Part shown: piece by piece, positions 1-6,802 of the stretch
Layout: every line of letters begins with the position of its first letter
Numbering within the stretch: position 1 is the stretch's first letter
NCBI GenBank assembly: GCA_045632485.1
Contig: JAZQWT010000006.1
Coordinates: 1 to 13,547 of the forward strand
DNA: 13,547 bases
Source: SIG575 sp045632485
GTDB lineage: Bacteria > Bacillota > Clostridia > Oscillospirales > Acutalibacteraceae
Reading direction: 5' to 3'
Notes under the pieces: model-generated
Database searches by the model: none
What the model was told of the DNA's origin: nothing
Seen by the model: only the letters and a program-made list of their open reading frames with translations
Program-made: the position numbers and the translations under genes

Positions 1-1734
1 CACTACAAGTATTTTATCTGCTTCACGGATTGTGGAAAGTCTGTGTGCAATAACAAAATTTGTTCTTCCATGCATAAGAGTTTTCATTGCTTTCTGAATT
101 TGTAACTCTGTTCTTGTGTCAACAGAGCTTGTTGCTTCATCGAGTATGAGAATTTTCGGATCAGCAAGCAGAGCACGTGCAATTGTGAGTAACTGACGCT
201 GACCCTGTGAAAAATTAGAACCATTTTCATCAAGTACAGTATCATATTTTTCTGGTAAGGTTTCAATAAAATCGTGAACTTTTGCTGCTTTAGCAGCTGA
301 AATTATTTCTTCATCTGTTGCGTTATCTTTACTATAAGAAAGGTTTTCTTTTATAGTGCCCTGGAAAAGCCACGTATCCTGAAGAACCATACCGAAAATC
401 TTTCTGAGATTTTTTCTTGAAACATCTATAATGTCAGTGTCATTAATCATAATTTTACCGGCATTAATTTCATAGAAACGCATCAACAGATTAACAAGTG
501 TTGTTTTACCTGCGCCTGTGGGGCCAACAATTGCAATTAATTCACCGGGATTTACAATAAGATTCATACTGTTAATAAGCGGTTTATCAGGTGAATACGA
601 GAAATCAACATTTTCGAAAATAATTTTACTCTCAAAGTTTTCAGAGAAATCATTATCAACATCTTTTATTTCGTCATCTTCATCAATAATCTTGAAAACT
701 CTTTCTGCTGATGCCAGAGAAGACTGCAGTGTGTTTGCAATGTTAGCAAGGTCAACGATAGGCTGTAGAAATGTTCTCGCGCAAGTGATAAAAGTTGTGA
801 TTGCACCAACAGATAATCCGTCTGTGCCGTTTGCGATAAATATACCGCCTACAATACAGATAATAACAAAACCGATGTTATTTACAAAATTGATGAAAGG
901 CATAATAAGACCTGAAATAAACTGTGCTTTTTTACCGACGGTATATAGTTCTTCATTGATTTCATCAAATTCCTCAATAGCTTTATCTTCATGACAAAAG
1001 GCTTTTATAATCGGATGACCTGTATACATTTCTTCAATGTGACCGTTAAGTTCACCCGTTTTTTTCCATAATGAACGGAAATATCTCTTTGAGCGTCCGG
1101 CAAGCGAAAAACCGACAAATGCGCAAACAGGTACAATACTCAATGCAATCAATGTCATTTTAACACTCACCATCAACATAACAACAAGTGTACCGAGACA
1201 AGTAACAATACAAGTTATAATCTGAATAAAATTGTTTTGTAACGTAAGGTCAATGTTATCCACATCATTAATAATTCTTGAAAGTATATCACCCTTACTG
1301 TTTGTATCGAAAAATTTAAGAGGCATACTTGAAAGTTTACCGTTGACTTGTTCTCTTAATGAGCAGGTAACTTTCTGTGCAACACCTGCCATTGAATAAC
1401 GTTGAAAATACTGCATAAAAGAACTTAATAAATAAACGGCAAGAATTATCAGCAGAATGTCTGATACAGGTTTTATATCAAAAGGTAAACCGTTTAATTT
1501 ATTTGTTACCTGTTCCTGAATTTTGTCAATTATCTGACCAAGGAAGAGGGGACCTGTAACACTCAGAGCGGTAGATAAAACACCACTTATTATAACAAGA
1601 ACCATAAGACCTTTTACAGGTTTCAATTGAAGTATAAGCTGTGTGAATGTTTTGATAAAAGATTCAGGTTTGTCATTTCTTTTTGTGTATTCCTGATATT
1701 TATTTCTCTTTTCGGTTACTTTCTCTTTCTTCAT
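1..1734 (-). CDS. Heterodimeric ABC exporter, catalytic-site subunit (C-terminus cut off by window edge)
   Basis: Half-transporter: an N-terminal six-helix ABC exporter membrane domain (roughly residues 35-330) fused to an ATPase domain. It probably pairs with the product of the upstream gene to export drugs, lipids or peptides across the cell membrane (LmrCD/BmrCD/TM287-288 type). Seen: Walker A GPTGAGKTT near residue 405, signature FSQGQ near 510, Walker B ILILDEA with the catalytic Glu near 531, and switch His in IAHRLST near 562. The signature has Gln in place of the first Gly of LSGGQ, as expected for the subunit that lends its signature to the degenerate site of such heterodimers. The start ATG overlaps the stop of the upstream gene (ATGA), with GGAGG seven bases before it, so the two are translationally coupled. 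The frame is open from position 1734 to position 1 with no frameshift; roughly 20-50 residues are missing. Substrate is unknown. Confidence 0.93.
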   Translation of the reverse strand, partial: MKKEKVTEKRNKYQEYTKRNDKPESFIKTFTQLILQLKPVKGLMVLVIISGVLSTALSVTGPLFLGQIIDKIQEQVTNKLNGLPFDIKPVSDILLIILAVYLLSSFMQYFQRYSMAGVAQKVTCSLREQVNGKLSSMPLKFFDTNSKGDILSRIINDVDNIDLTLQNNFIQIITCIVTCLGTLVVMLMVSVKMTLIALSIVPVCAFVGFSLAGRSKRYFRSLWKKTGELNGHIEEMYTGHPIIKAFCHEDKAIEEFDEINEELYTVGKKAQFISGLIMPFINFVNNIGFVIICIVGGIFIANGTDGLSVGAITTFITCARTFLQPIVDLANIANTLQSSLASAERVFKIIDEDDEIKDVDNDFSENFESKIIFENVDFSYSPDKPLINSMNLIVNPGELIAIVGPTGAGKTTLVNLLMRFYEINAGKIMINDTDIIDVSRKNLRKIFGMVLQDTWLFQGTIKENLSYSKDNATDEEIISAAKAAKVHDFIETLPEKYDTVLDENGSNFSQGQRQLLTIARALLADPKILILDEATSSVDTRTELQIQKAMKTLMHGRTNFVIAHRLSTIREADKILVV

Positions 1735-3503
1735 GCCATATCCTCCGTTGAAAGTTGGGATTGCATAATTTCAATATACTCTGCACAATTTTTAGAAAGC
1801 TCAATATGTGTGCCGATTCCAATTGCATCTCCGTGATTGAGTACAATAATTTTATCGGCATCGATTATTGTGCCGATTCTTTGTGCAACAATAATCAGAG
1901 TTGAGTTTTTCAAAGCTTTTCTTAATGCTTTTCTGAGTAAAGCATCTGTTTTAAAATCAAGTGCTGAAAAACTGTCATCGAATATATAAACATCAGCTTT
2001 TTTAATAATAGCACGAGCTATTGCCAGTCTTTGTTTTTGTCCGCCTGAGAAATTCTTACCGCCTTGTGAAACCTTATGGTCAAGTCCGTCAGGTAATTCT
2101 TTTACAAAATCTTTTGCCTGAGCGATTTCCAACGCTTCCCACATTTCTTCTTCAGTCGCATCTTCTTTACCAAAGCGGAGATTATCAGCAATAGTACCGC
2201 TGAAAAGAATTGCCTGTTGAGGAATAAGAGCGATTTTTTGACGAAGATCACTTTGGCTCAAATCCTTAATATTTACTCCACCAAACATGATTTCACCTGA
2301 AGTTACATCATAAAAACGTGGAATAAGGTTGATTATAGTCGATTTACCGCTGCCTGTACCGCCAATAATCGCTGTAACTTCACCCGGATTGGCAGTAAAA
2401 GAAATATTATTGAGAATATCTTTATCTTCATCACCCGCGTAATTGAATGATACATTTTTAAAATCAATAACGTTATTTTTAATACTCTCAGCAGGGGAGC
2501 TTCCGTCTTTAATTATGGGTTCACAGTTCAAAACTTCATTTATTCTGTTAACACTTATCATTGCTTTCGGAATAAAGATATACATTGATGCCGCCATTGT
2601 AATAGCTGCAATTATCATCAAAACATAAATAATAAATGCTTGAAGATTACCTACCGTATTCATAATAAATTCACGTGAAGCAGGTGAAGAAATATCAGCA
2701 GCTTCTATTTGTTTTGTATTCAGAAATACAAGCAGCGCAATAACACCGATAAGTAGCATACTGCCCACAGGAAGCAGCCATGCATAAATTCTGTTGATTT
2801 TTAGCATTAAAGTTGTAAGAATATCATTTGATTTTTTGAATCGATTGTCTTCATATGCAGTTTTATTAAAAGCGCGAATTACTCTTATACCACTGATTTT
2901 TTCTCGTAAAATTCTGTTCAATTCATCAGTATATTTTTGAACAGAATCATACATAGGTACTATTTTTTTCATTAACAACATTGCAAGTGAGAGTATTATG
3001 GGTACAACAAGAAATAAAACACCTGCAAGTAATTTATTAAGAGTAAATGCCATAACTGTTCCACCAATTAACATAATAAGCGAACTCATAAGCATTCTCA
3101 TACAGGTAAGGAGCATATTCTCAATCTGTCTTACATCATTTGTACTTCTTGTAATAAGTGATGCGGTTGAAATTCTGTCAATATCACTCTGGGAAAGTGT
3201 TTCAATTTTAGTAAATACTGCACGACGCAGTTCTTTTGAAAAACCTGTAGATGCTTTTGAAGAAAAATAACTTGAAAATGAAGCAATAATCAATGCACCT
3301 AATGATGCAAAAATCATATATGAACCAATCTTCTTTATATAGTTAATTCCATCGCCATTTACGCCTGCAGCAATACCGTTATTAATTATAAGAGACATCA
3401 TTGCGGGCAGAAGTAACTGCATACCGTTGTTTATAACAGTCAATACAATGGACAAAATGACTGACATCTTGAATTTCCCCATATATTTAAGTATTTGTTT
3501 CAA
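1731..3503 (-). CDS. Heterodimeric ABC exporter, degenerate-site subunit
   Basis: ABC half-transporter of about 590 residues: six membrane helices (about residues 12-315), then an ATPase domain. Numbered from the TTG start: Walker A GGTGSGKST 381-389, Q-loop Gln 429, intact signature FSGGQ 485-489, Walker B VYIFDD 505-510, and VAQRIGT with Gln 541. The catalytic Glu after Walker B is Asp 510 and the switch His is Gln 541, so this subunit's own ATP site should hydrolyse poorly. That pattern is known for heterodimeric exporters, whose partner (the downstream gene here) keeps Glu and His. An ATG at 3521 would give 596 residues, but it has no ribosome binding site and lies only about 7 bases from the predicted transcription start. 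A TTG at 3503 has GAAGGTGAT placed exactly as GAGGTGAT is placed before the neighbouring ldhA ATG, so I prefer TTG. First gene of a two-gene operon; substrate unknown. Confidence 0.93.
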   Translation of the reverse strand: MKQILKYMGKFKMSVILSIVLTVINNGMQLLLPAMMSLIINNGIAAGVNGDGINYIKKIGSYMIFASLGALIIASFSSYFSSKASTGFSKELRRAVFTKIETLSQSDIDRISTASLITRSTNDVRQIENMLLTCMRMLMSSLIMLIGGTVMAFTLNKLLAGVLFLVVPIILSLAMLLMKKIVPMYDSVQKYTDELNRILREKISGIRVIRAFNKTAYEDNRFKKSNDILTTLMLKINRIYAWLLPVGSMLLIGVIALLVFLNTKQIEAADISSPASREFIMNTVGNLQAFIIYVLMIIAAITMAASMYIFIPKAMISVNRINEVLNCEPIIKDGSSPAESIKNNVIDFKNVSFNYAGDEDKDILNNISFTANPGEVTAIIGGTGSGKSTIINLIPRFYDVTSGEIMFGGVNIKDLSQSDLRQKIALIPQQAILFSGTIADNLRFGKEDATEEEMWEALEIAQAKDFVKELPDGLDHKVSQGGKNFSGGQKQRLAIARAIIKKADVYIFDDSFSALDFKTDALLRKALRKALKNSTLIIVAQRIGTIIDADKIIVLNHGDAIGIGTHIELSKNCAEYIEIMQSQLSTEDMA

Positions 3504-3507
3504 AAAA

Positions 3508-3515
3508 TCACCTTC
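3508..3515 (-). promoter_or_regulatory. Shine-Dalgarno that decides the start of the ABC subunit gene
   Basis: GAAGGTGA on the minus strand lies inside the longest reading frame, then TTTT, then TTG at 3503. The GGTGAT-to-start geometry is the same as for the ldhA gene on the other side of this intergenic region. No such sequence precedes the ATG at 3521. Confidence 0.65.
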
Positions 3516-3534
3516 AATCATGTATACTTTAAAT

Positions 3535-3563
3535 ATTATAACATCTTAAACTTATATCTTCAA
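3535..3563 (-). promoter_or_regulatory. Sigma-A-type promoter of the ABC exporter operon
   Basis: Minus strand reads TTGAAG (complement of 3558-3563), 17 bp, then TATAAT (complement of 3535-3540), a near-consensus vegetative promoter. The predicted transcription start is near 3528, leaving about 25 nt of leader before the TTG start at 3503. Confidence 0.7.
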
Positions 3564-3569
3564 GTATTC

Positions 3570-3598
3570 ATAAACATTTGTTACCATTTAATGTTTAT
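3570..3598. repeat. 9-bp inverted repeat between divergent promoters (possible operator)
   Basis: ATAAACATT at 3570-3578 is matched by AATGTTTAT at 3590-3598 with an 11-bp spacer. It sits just upstream of the ABC operon -35 and overlaps where the ldhA -35 should be, so a dimeric regulator bound here could affect both divergent units. No regulator gene is adjacent on this side. AT-rich sequence makes chance repeats fairly likely. Confidence 0.35.
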
Positions 3599-3614
3599 TT
3601 TTTCGAAAATTCCG

Positions 3615-3620
3615 TATACT
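3615..3620 (+). promoter_or_regulatory. Likely -10 element of the ldhA promoter
   Basis: TATACT lies 25 bp before the ldhA start codon. No good -35 hexamer is found 16-18 bp upstream (TGTTTA/GTTTAT at best), which would fit a promoter needing activation. A 10-bp palindrome TTTTCGAAAA (3600-3609) lies between the two elements. The ribosome binding site GAGGTGA follows at 3634-3640. Confidence 0.45.
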
Positions 3621-3644
3621 ATTCTAAAATAACGAGGTGATTTA

Positions 3645-4682
3645 ATGGAAAAAATCTGTTTTTATAACACAAAACCCTATGATAAAAAGTATTTTGAAAA
3701 ATTCAAAGATGAATATGATATGGACATTGAATATTTCAGAGGCAAATTACGTGAAAAAACTGCTGTGCTCGCCAACGGTTATGATGCCGCAGTTGCGTTT
3801 GTAAACGACGATATAAACAGAAATACTATTGATTCACTGTATGAAAACGGAATAAAAGTACTTGCAATGAGATGTGCAGGTTTTAATAACGTTGACCTGA
3901 GTGCTGCTTACGGAAAAATCCATGTTGTACGCGTTCCTGCATATTCTCCTTATGCAGTGGCAGAGCACGCAATGGGAATGCTTTTGTCGCTTGTAAGAAA
4001 AATTCCGAGAGCGTATAACAGGACAAGAGATTACAACTTTACTCTCAATTCCCTTGTGGGATTTGATTTGTACGGTAAAACCGTTGGTGTGGTCGGTACA
4101 GGAAAAATAGGTAAAATTTTCATTGACATATGTAAAGGTTTCGGAATGAAAATATGCGCATATGACCCTTATCCGTCAGATGATATTGACGTAGAATATT
4201 TAAGTATGGAGGAGTTATGCAAAAAATCAGATGTTATTTCGTTGCATTGTCCTTTAAACGATTCAACAAGATATATAATCAATAAAAGAACCATTTCACT
4301 TATGAAAAATAACGTTTATATCATTAACACCTCAAGAGGTGGTTTAATAGACAGTGAAGCTCTTCTGGATGGTTTAAAATCAGAAAAAATAGGCGGGGCC
4401 TGTCTTGATGTCTACGAGGAAGAAACTGATTATTTCTACGAAGATAAAAGCGATAAAGTTATTCATGATGAAAAACTTATAAATCTTATCGGAATGAACA
4501 ATGTGTTAGTTACATCTCATCAGGCTTTTCTCACTGAGGATGCACTAAAAAACATTACCGAAACCACTCTTAAAAACTTACGTGATTTCTTTGATGGAAA
4601 AAAGCTGGAAAACGAAGTGTGCATAAAATGTGCTAATGGTGAAAAATGTTTAAAAGACAGTAATGGTCGTTGCTTTTTATAA
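3645..4682 (+). CDS. ldhA: D-lactate dehydrogenase (LdhA type) with a Cys-rich C-terminal tail
   Basis: NAD-dependent D-2-hydroxyacid dehydrogenase that reduces pyruvate to D-lactate and reoxidises NADH in fermentation; cytosolic. Seen: substrate-side segment RVPAYSPYAVAEHA (about residues 96-109), nucleotide-binding GTGKIG 151-156, and the catalytic trio Arg231 (TSRGG), Glu260 (DVYEEE) and His292 (SHQAF). The RTRDYNFTL, YGKT and DPYPS segments closely follow the LdhA group of enteric bacteria and differ from the lactobacillar group. At 345 residues it is slightly longer than the usual 330 or so. The excess is a tail from about residue 324 with four cysteines (326, 329, 335, 343; C-x2-C-x5-C-x7-C), which is not part of the catalytic fold. 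Start supported by GAGGTGA five bases upstream. Single gene, divergent from the ABC operon; arginine is mostly AGA. Another 2-hydroxyacid substrate is possible but less likely. Confidence 0.9.
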   Translation: MEKICFYNTKPYDKKYFEKFKDEYDMDIEYFRGKLREKTAVLANGYDAAVAFVNDDINRNTIDSLYENGIKVLAMRCAGFNNVDLSAAYGKIHVVRVPAYSPYAVAEHAMGMLLSLVRKIPRAYNRTRDYNFTLNSLVGFDLYGKTVGVVGTGKIGKIFIDICKGFGMKICAYDPYPSDDIDVEYLSMEELCKKSDVISLHCPLNDSTRYIINKRTISLMKNNVYIINTSRGGLIDSEALLDGLKSEKIGGACLDVYEEETDYFYEDKSDKVIHDEKLINLIGMNNVLVTSHQAFLTEDALKNITETTLKNLRDFFDGKKLENEVCIKCANGEKCLKDSNGRCFL

Positions 4683-4709
4683 TGTCATATCAGAAATATA
4701 CCACTGTAA

Positions 4710-4743
4710 ATTATGAACAAATTGTTAACAATTTGTTCATAAT
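4710..4743. repeat. Perfect 34-bp palindrome abutting the XRE gene promoter (probable operator)
   Basis: Seventeen-base arms (ATTATGAACAAATTGTT and its exact complement) meet with no loop. The core is two adjacent 11-mers, AACAAATTGTT (4716-4726) and AACAATTTGTT (4727-4737), each itself nearly symmetric, with centres 11 bp apart, about one helical turn. The palindrome ends one base before the -35 hexamer at 4745. It is not followed by a T-run, so it is a poor intrinsic terminator for ldhA; a tandem-dimer operator fits better. The obvious candidate ligand is the XRE protein encoded next to it (inference). Confidence 0.6.
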
Positions 4744-4744
4744 A

Positions 4745-4772
4745 TTGAAAAGTTCTGAAAATATGGTAAAAT
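4745..4772 (+). promoter_or_regulatory. Promoter of the XRE regulator gene
   Basis: TTGAAA (4745-4750), 16 bp, then TAAAAT (4767-4772) preceded by TGG, giving an extended -10. Transcription would start near 4779 with a leader of about 58 nt. The palindrome at 4710-4743 touches its upstream edge, a position suited to autoregulation or activation. Confidence 0.6.
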
Positions 4773-4836
4773 TTGTGTGTATATGTATAGTGTAAGAATT
4801 TAATTCAAACTCTTAAAAAGATATGGGGGTATTTTA

Positions 4837-5091
4837 ATGAGAGTTCGTAAACAGGCCGTCGGTACAAGAAATATCATCGGCCAGAGAATTGAAGAGAAGA
4901 GAAAGAGCATTGGAATGAAGCAAAAAGATTTACTTACACAGCTTCAGGTTGCAGGCATCGATCTCAACGCTTCAGGTCTCTCTAAGCTTGAAGGACAGAT
5001 ACGTAGTGTTACAGACAAGGAACTTGTCGTAATAGCAAAAACACTTGATGTTTCTGTTTTATGGCTTCTTGGACTTGAGGACGAAGAATAA
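4837..5091 (+). CDS. Small XRE-family helix-turn-helix regulator
   Basis: An 84-residue single-domain DNA-binding protein. The Cro/C1-type helix-turn-helix spans about residues 13-78: helix 1 IIGQRIEEKRKSIG, helix 2 MKQKDLLTQLQ, a short insert VAGIDLN, recognition helix ASGLSKLEGQ, then TDKELVVIAKTLDVSVLWLLG. There is no ligand-binding or oligomerisation domain and only a four-residue acidic tail. It is preceded by GGGGGT eight bases from the ATG. It is monocistronic between its own promoter and a strong terminator. Targets are not visible, but the large palindrome at its promoter suggests autoregulation. Similar stand-alone XRE proteins are common in Clostridia and most are uncharacterised. 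It resembles a host regulator more than a phage repressor, as no phage or mobile genes are nearby. Confidence 0.85.
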   Translation: MRVRKQAVGTRNIIGQRIEEKRKSIGMKQKDLLTQLQVAGIDLNASGLSKLEGQIRSVTDKELVVIAKTLDVSVLWLLGLEDEE

Positions 5092-5105
5092 TTTTATCTT
5101 CAATT

Positions 5106-5140
5106 GAAACACCCATCATATCGATGGGTGTTTCTTTTAT
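5106..5140 (+). terminator. Rho-independent terminator after the XRE gene
   Basis: A 12-bp stem, GAAACACCCATC (5106-5117) with GATGGGTGTTTC (5123-5134), has a 5-nt loop and is followed by TTTTAT. It begins 15 bp after the XRE stop codon and insulates it from galT. Confidence 0.9.
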
Positions 5141-5170
5141 TACTAATTTATATTTGATAAAGTTGTATTA

Positions 5171-5199
5171 TTGATTTAGTTAATATACTGTGATATAAT
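5171..5199 (+). promoter_or_regulatory. Promoter of galT
   Basis: TTGATT (5171-5176), 17 bp, TATAAT (5194-5199), with TGA giving an extended -10. The leader would be about 20 nt and contains the ribosome binding site AAAGGGG at 5211-5217. Confidence 0.75.
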
Positions 5200-5224
5200 G
5201 TAAAAAAAGAAAAGGGGAATTGCT

Positions 5225-6712
5225 ATGATTTTTGAAAATATTAATGCATTAATAAAATACTCACTTGATTGCGGTCTTCTCGATGAAAATGATAAATATT
5301 TTGCAATCAATACTTTACTTGATATTCTAAATCTCGATGAATATGAAGAAACAAATATTTATCCTGAACTTTCGCTTGAAGACATTCTGGCAAACTTTAT
5401 CAATTATGCAATTGAAAACGGCATAACTGAAGATAACATCGCAGCAAAGGATTTATTTGACACAAGGATTATGTCTGCTGTTACACCAAGACCTTCTCAG
5501 GTTGTTGAAAAATTTAATTCACTCTATGAGAAATCTCCAAGAGAAGCTACTGATTATTTCTATAAACTCTCTTGTGACTGCGATTATATAAGACGTTACA
5601 GAATTGTTAAAGATATGAAATGGGTTTATCCTTGCGAATATGGTAACATTGATATAACAATCAACCTTTCAAAGCCTGAAAAAGATCCTCGCGCAATTGC
5701 TGCAGCAAAACTTGCAAAACAAAGCAGTTATCCAAAGTGTATGTTATGTTGCGAAAACACCGGCTACAGAGGCAGAATGAATTATCCTGCACGTCAGACA
5801 CTCCGCACAATTCCCGTTGAATTAAATGGCACTAAAAGCAGTTTACAGTATTCTCCTTATGTTTATTATAATGAGCACTGCATTGTGTTCAATAATGAGC
5901 ATACACCTATGATAATTAACAAAAATGCCTTTTTAAAACTTCTTGATTTTGTAACAGTATTTCCTCATTATTTTATCGGTTCAAATGCTGATTTGCCCAT
6001 AGTAGGCGGTTCAATTCTTACACATGATCATTTCCAGGGCGGTAATTATACTTTTGCTATGGCAGAAGCGCCGATAGAAAAAGAAGTTTCATTTGAAGGT
6101 TTTGAGGATATAAAAGCTGGTATTGTCAACTGGCCAATGTCTGTTATAAGAATCAACGGTGATAATAAGGAAAAATTAGCAGATCTTGCAGATAAAATCC
6201 TCACTGCATGGAGAAATTATACCGATGAAGATGCATTCATTTTTGCTGAAACAAATGGAGAAAAACACAGTACAATCACTCCTATTGTGCGTAGAAGAAA
6301 CGACCAATATGAAATAGACTTGGTTCTTCGTAATAATATAACAACCGATGAACATCCTCTTGGTGTTTATCATCCTCATGCGGAACTCCACCATATCAAA
6401 AAAGAAAACATCGGTCTTATTGAAGTTATGGGTCTTGCTGTTTTACCGTCAAGACTTAAGAATGAATTGGCTTTACTCGAAGAAAGCCTTGTAAACGGTG
6501 AAAATGTTGCAGATAATGATGCAATCAGTATTCATGCTGATTGGGCAGAAGAAATAAAAGCGAAGCATCAGATTACAAAAGAAAACGTACACGAAATTGT
6601 TCTTGAAGAAATAGGACTTGTTTTCAAAAAAGTTCTTGAGGATGCCGGTGTTTATAAAGTAACAGAAGAAGGCAGAAATGCATTTATGAAATTTATTTCA
6701 AGTGTAAAATGA
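5225..6712 (+). CDS. galT: UTP--hexose-1-phosphate uridylyltransferase (Firmicutes-type GalT)
   Basis: Leloir pathway enzyme that moves UMP between UDP-glucose and galactose 1-phosphate; cytosolic. At 495 residues it belongs to the long Firmicutes-type (GalT2) family, which shows little similarity to the 350-residue E. coli form. Seen: a family-specific N-terminal helical region (1-85); DITINLSKPEKDP about 143-155; a Cys cluster CMLCC 172-176; NYPARQTLRTIPV 186-198; the active-site stretch GGSILTHDHFQGG 261-273, whose H-D-H (267, 269) should include the nucleophilic His; and the later HPHAELHHIKKENIGLIEVMG. Start supported by AAAGGGG upstream and by the position of the promoter. No galK, galE or galactose transporter is adjacent, and the gene stands alone between a promoter and a terminator, so the rest of the pathway must be encoded elsewhere. 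Arginine is mostly AGA. Confidence 0.95.
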   Translation: MIFENINALIKYSLDCGLLDENDKYFAINTLLDILNLDEYEETNIYPELSLEDILANFINYAIENGITEDNIAAKDLFDTRIMSAVTPRPSQVVEKFNSLYEKSPREATDYFYKLSCDCDYIRRYRIVKDMKWVYPCEYGNIDITINLSKPEKDPRAIAAAKLAKQSSYPKCMLCCENTGYRGRMNYPARQTLRTIPVELNGTKSSLQYSPYVYYNEHCIVFNNEHTPMIINKNAFLKLLDFVTVFPHYFIGSNADLPIVGGSILTHDHFQGGNYTFAMAEAPIEKEVSFEGFEDIKAGIVNWPMSVIRINGDNKEKLADLADKILTAWRNYTDEDAFIFAETNGEKHSTITPIVRRRNDQYEIDLVLRNNITTDEHPLGVYHPHAELHHIKKENIGLIEVMGLAVLPSRLKNELALLEESLVNGENVADNDAISIHADWAEEIKAKHQITKENVHEIVLEEIGLVFKKVLEDAGVYKVTEEGRNAFMKFISSVK

Positions 6713-6715
6713 AAT

Positions 6716-6745
6716 AAACCCTCCACTTAATTGTGGAGGGTTTTG
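6716..6745. terminator. Bidirectional terminator between galT and the convergent ceramidase-like gene
   Basis: An 11-bp stem, AAACCCTCCAC (6716-6726) with GTGGAGGGTTT (6733-6743), has a 6-nt loop. T-rich tracts follow on both strands (TTTTG after it on plus; TTTATTTC on minus). It starts 4 bp after the galT stop codon and can also end transcripts of the minus-strand gene. Confidence 0.9.
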
Positions 6746-6802
6746 TATTTTGAAATTAATTATAAACCAAATTTTCAGATAAAATCAAATTATCATAGTG
6801 TA

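Noticed and set aside
1..1734. Possible frameshift in the left-edge ABC gene, because only short frames begin within it
   Set aside because: The minus frame starting at 1734 stays open to base 1 and carries Walker A, signature, Walker B and switch His in the same frame; it is simply cut by the window edge.
4710..4743. The palindrome as a Rex (redox) operator for ldhA or as an intrinsic terminator
   Set aside because: The TTGTTAA-n4-TTAACAA pattern of clostridial Rex sites is not present, the site is downstream of ldhA and not in its promoter, and no T-run follows the stem.
4837..5091. XRE gene as part of a prophage or toxin-antitoxin pair
   Set aside because: It is monocistronic with its own promoter and terminator, and no toxin, integrase or phage gene is nearby.
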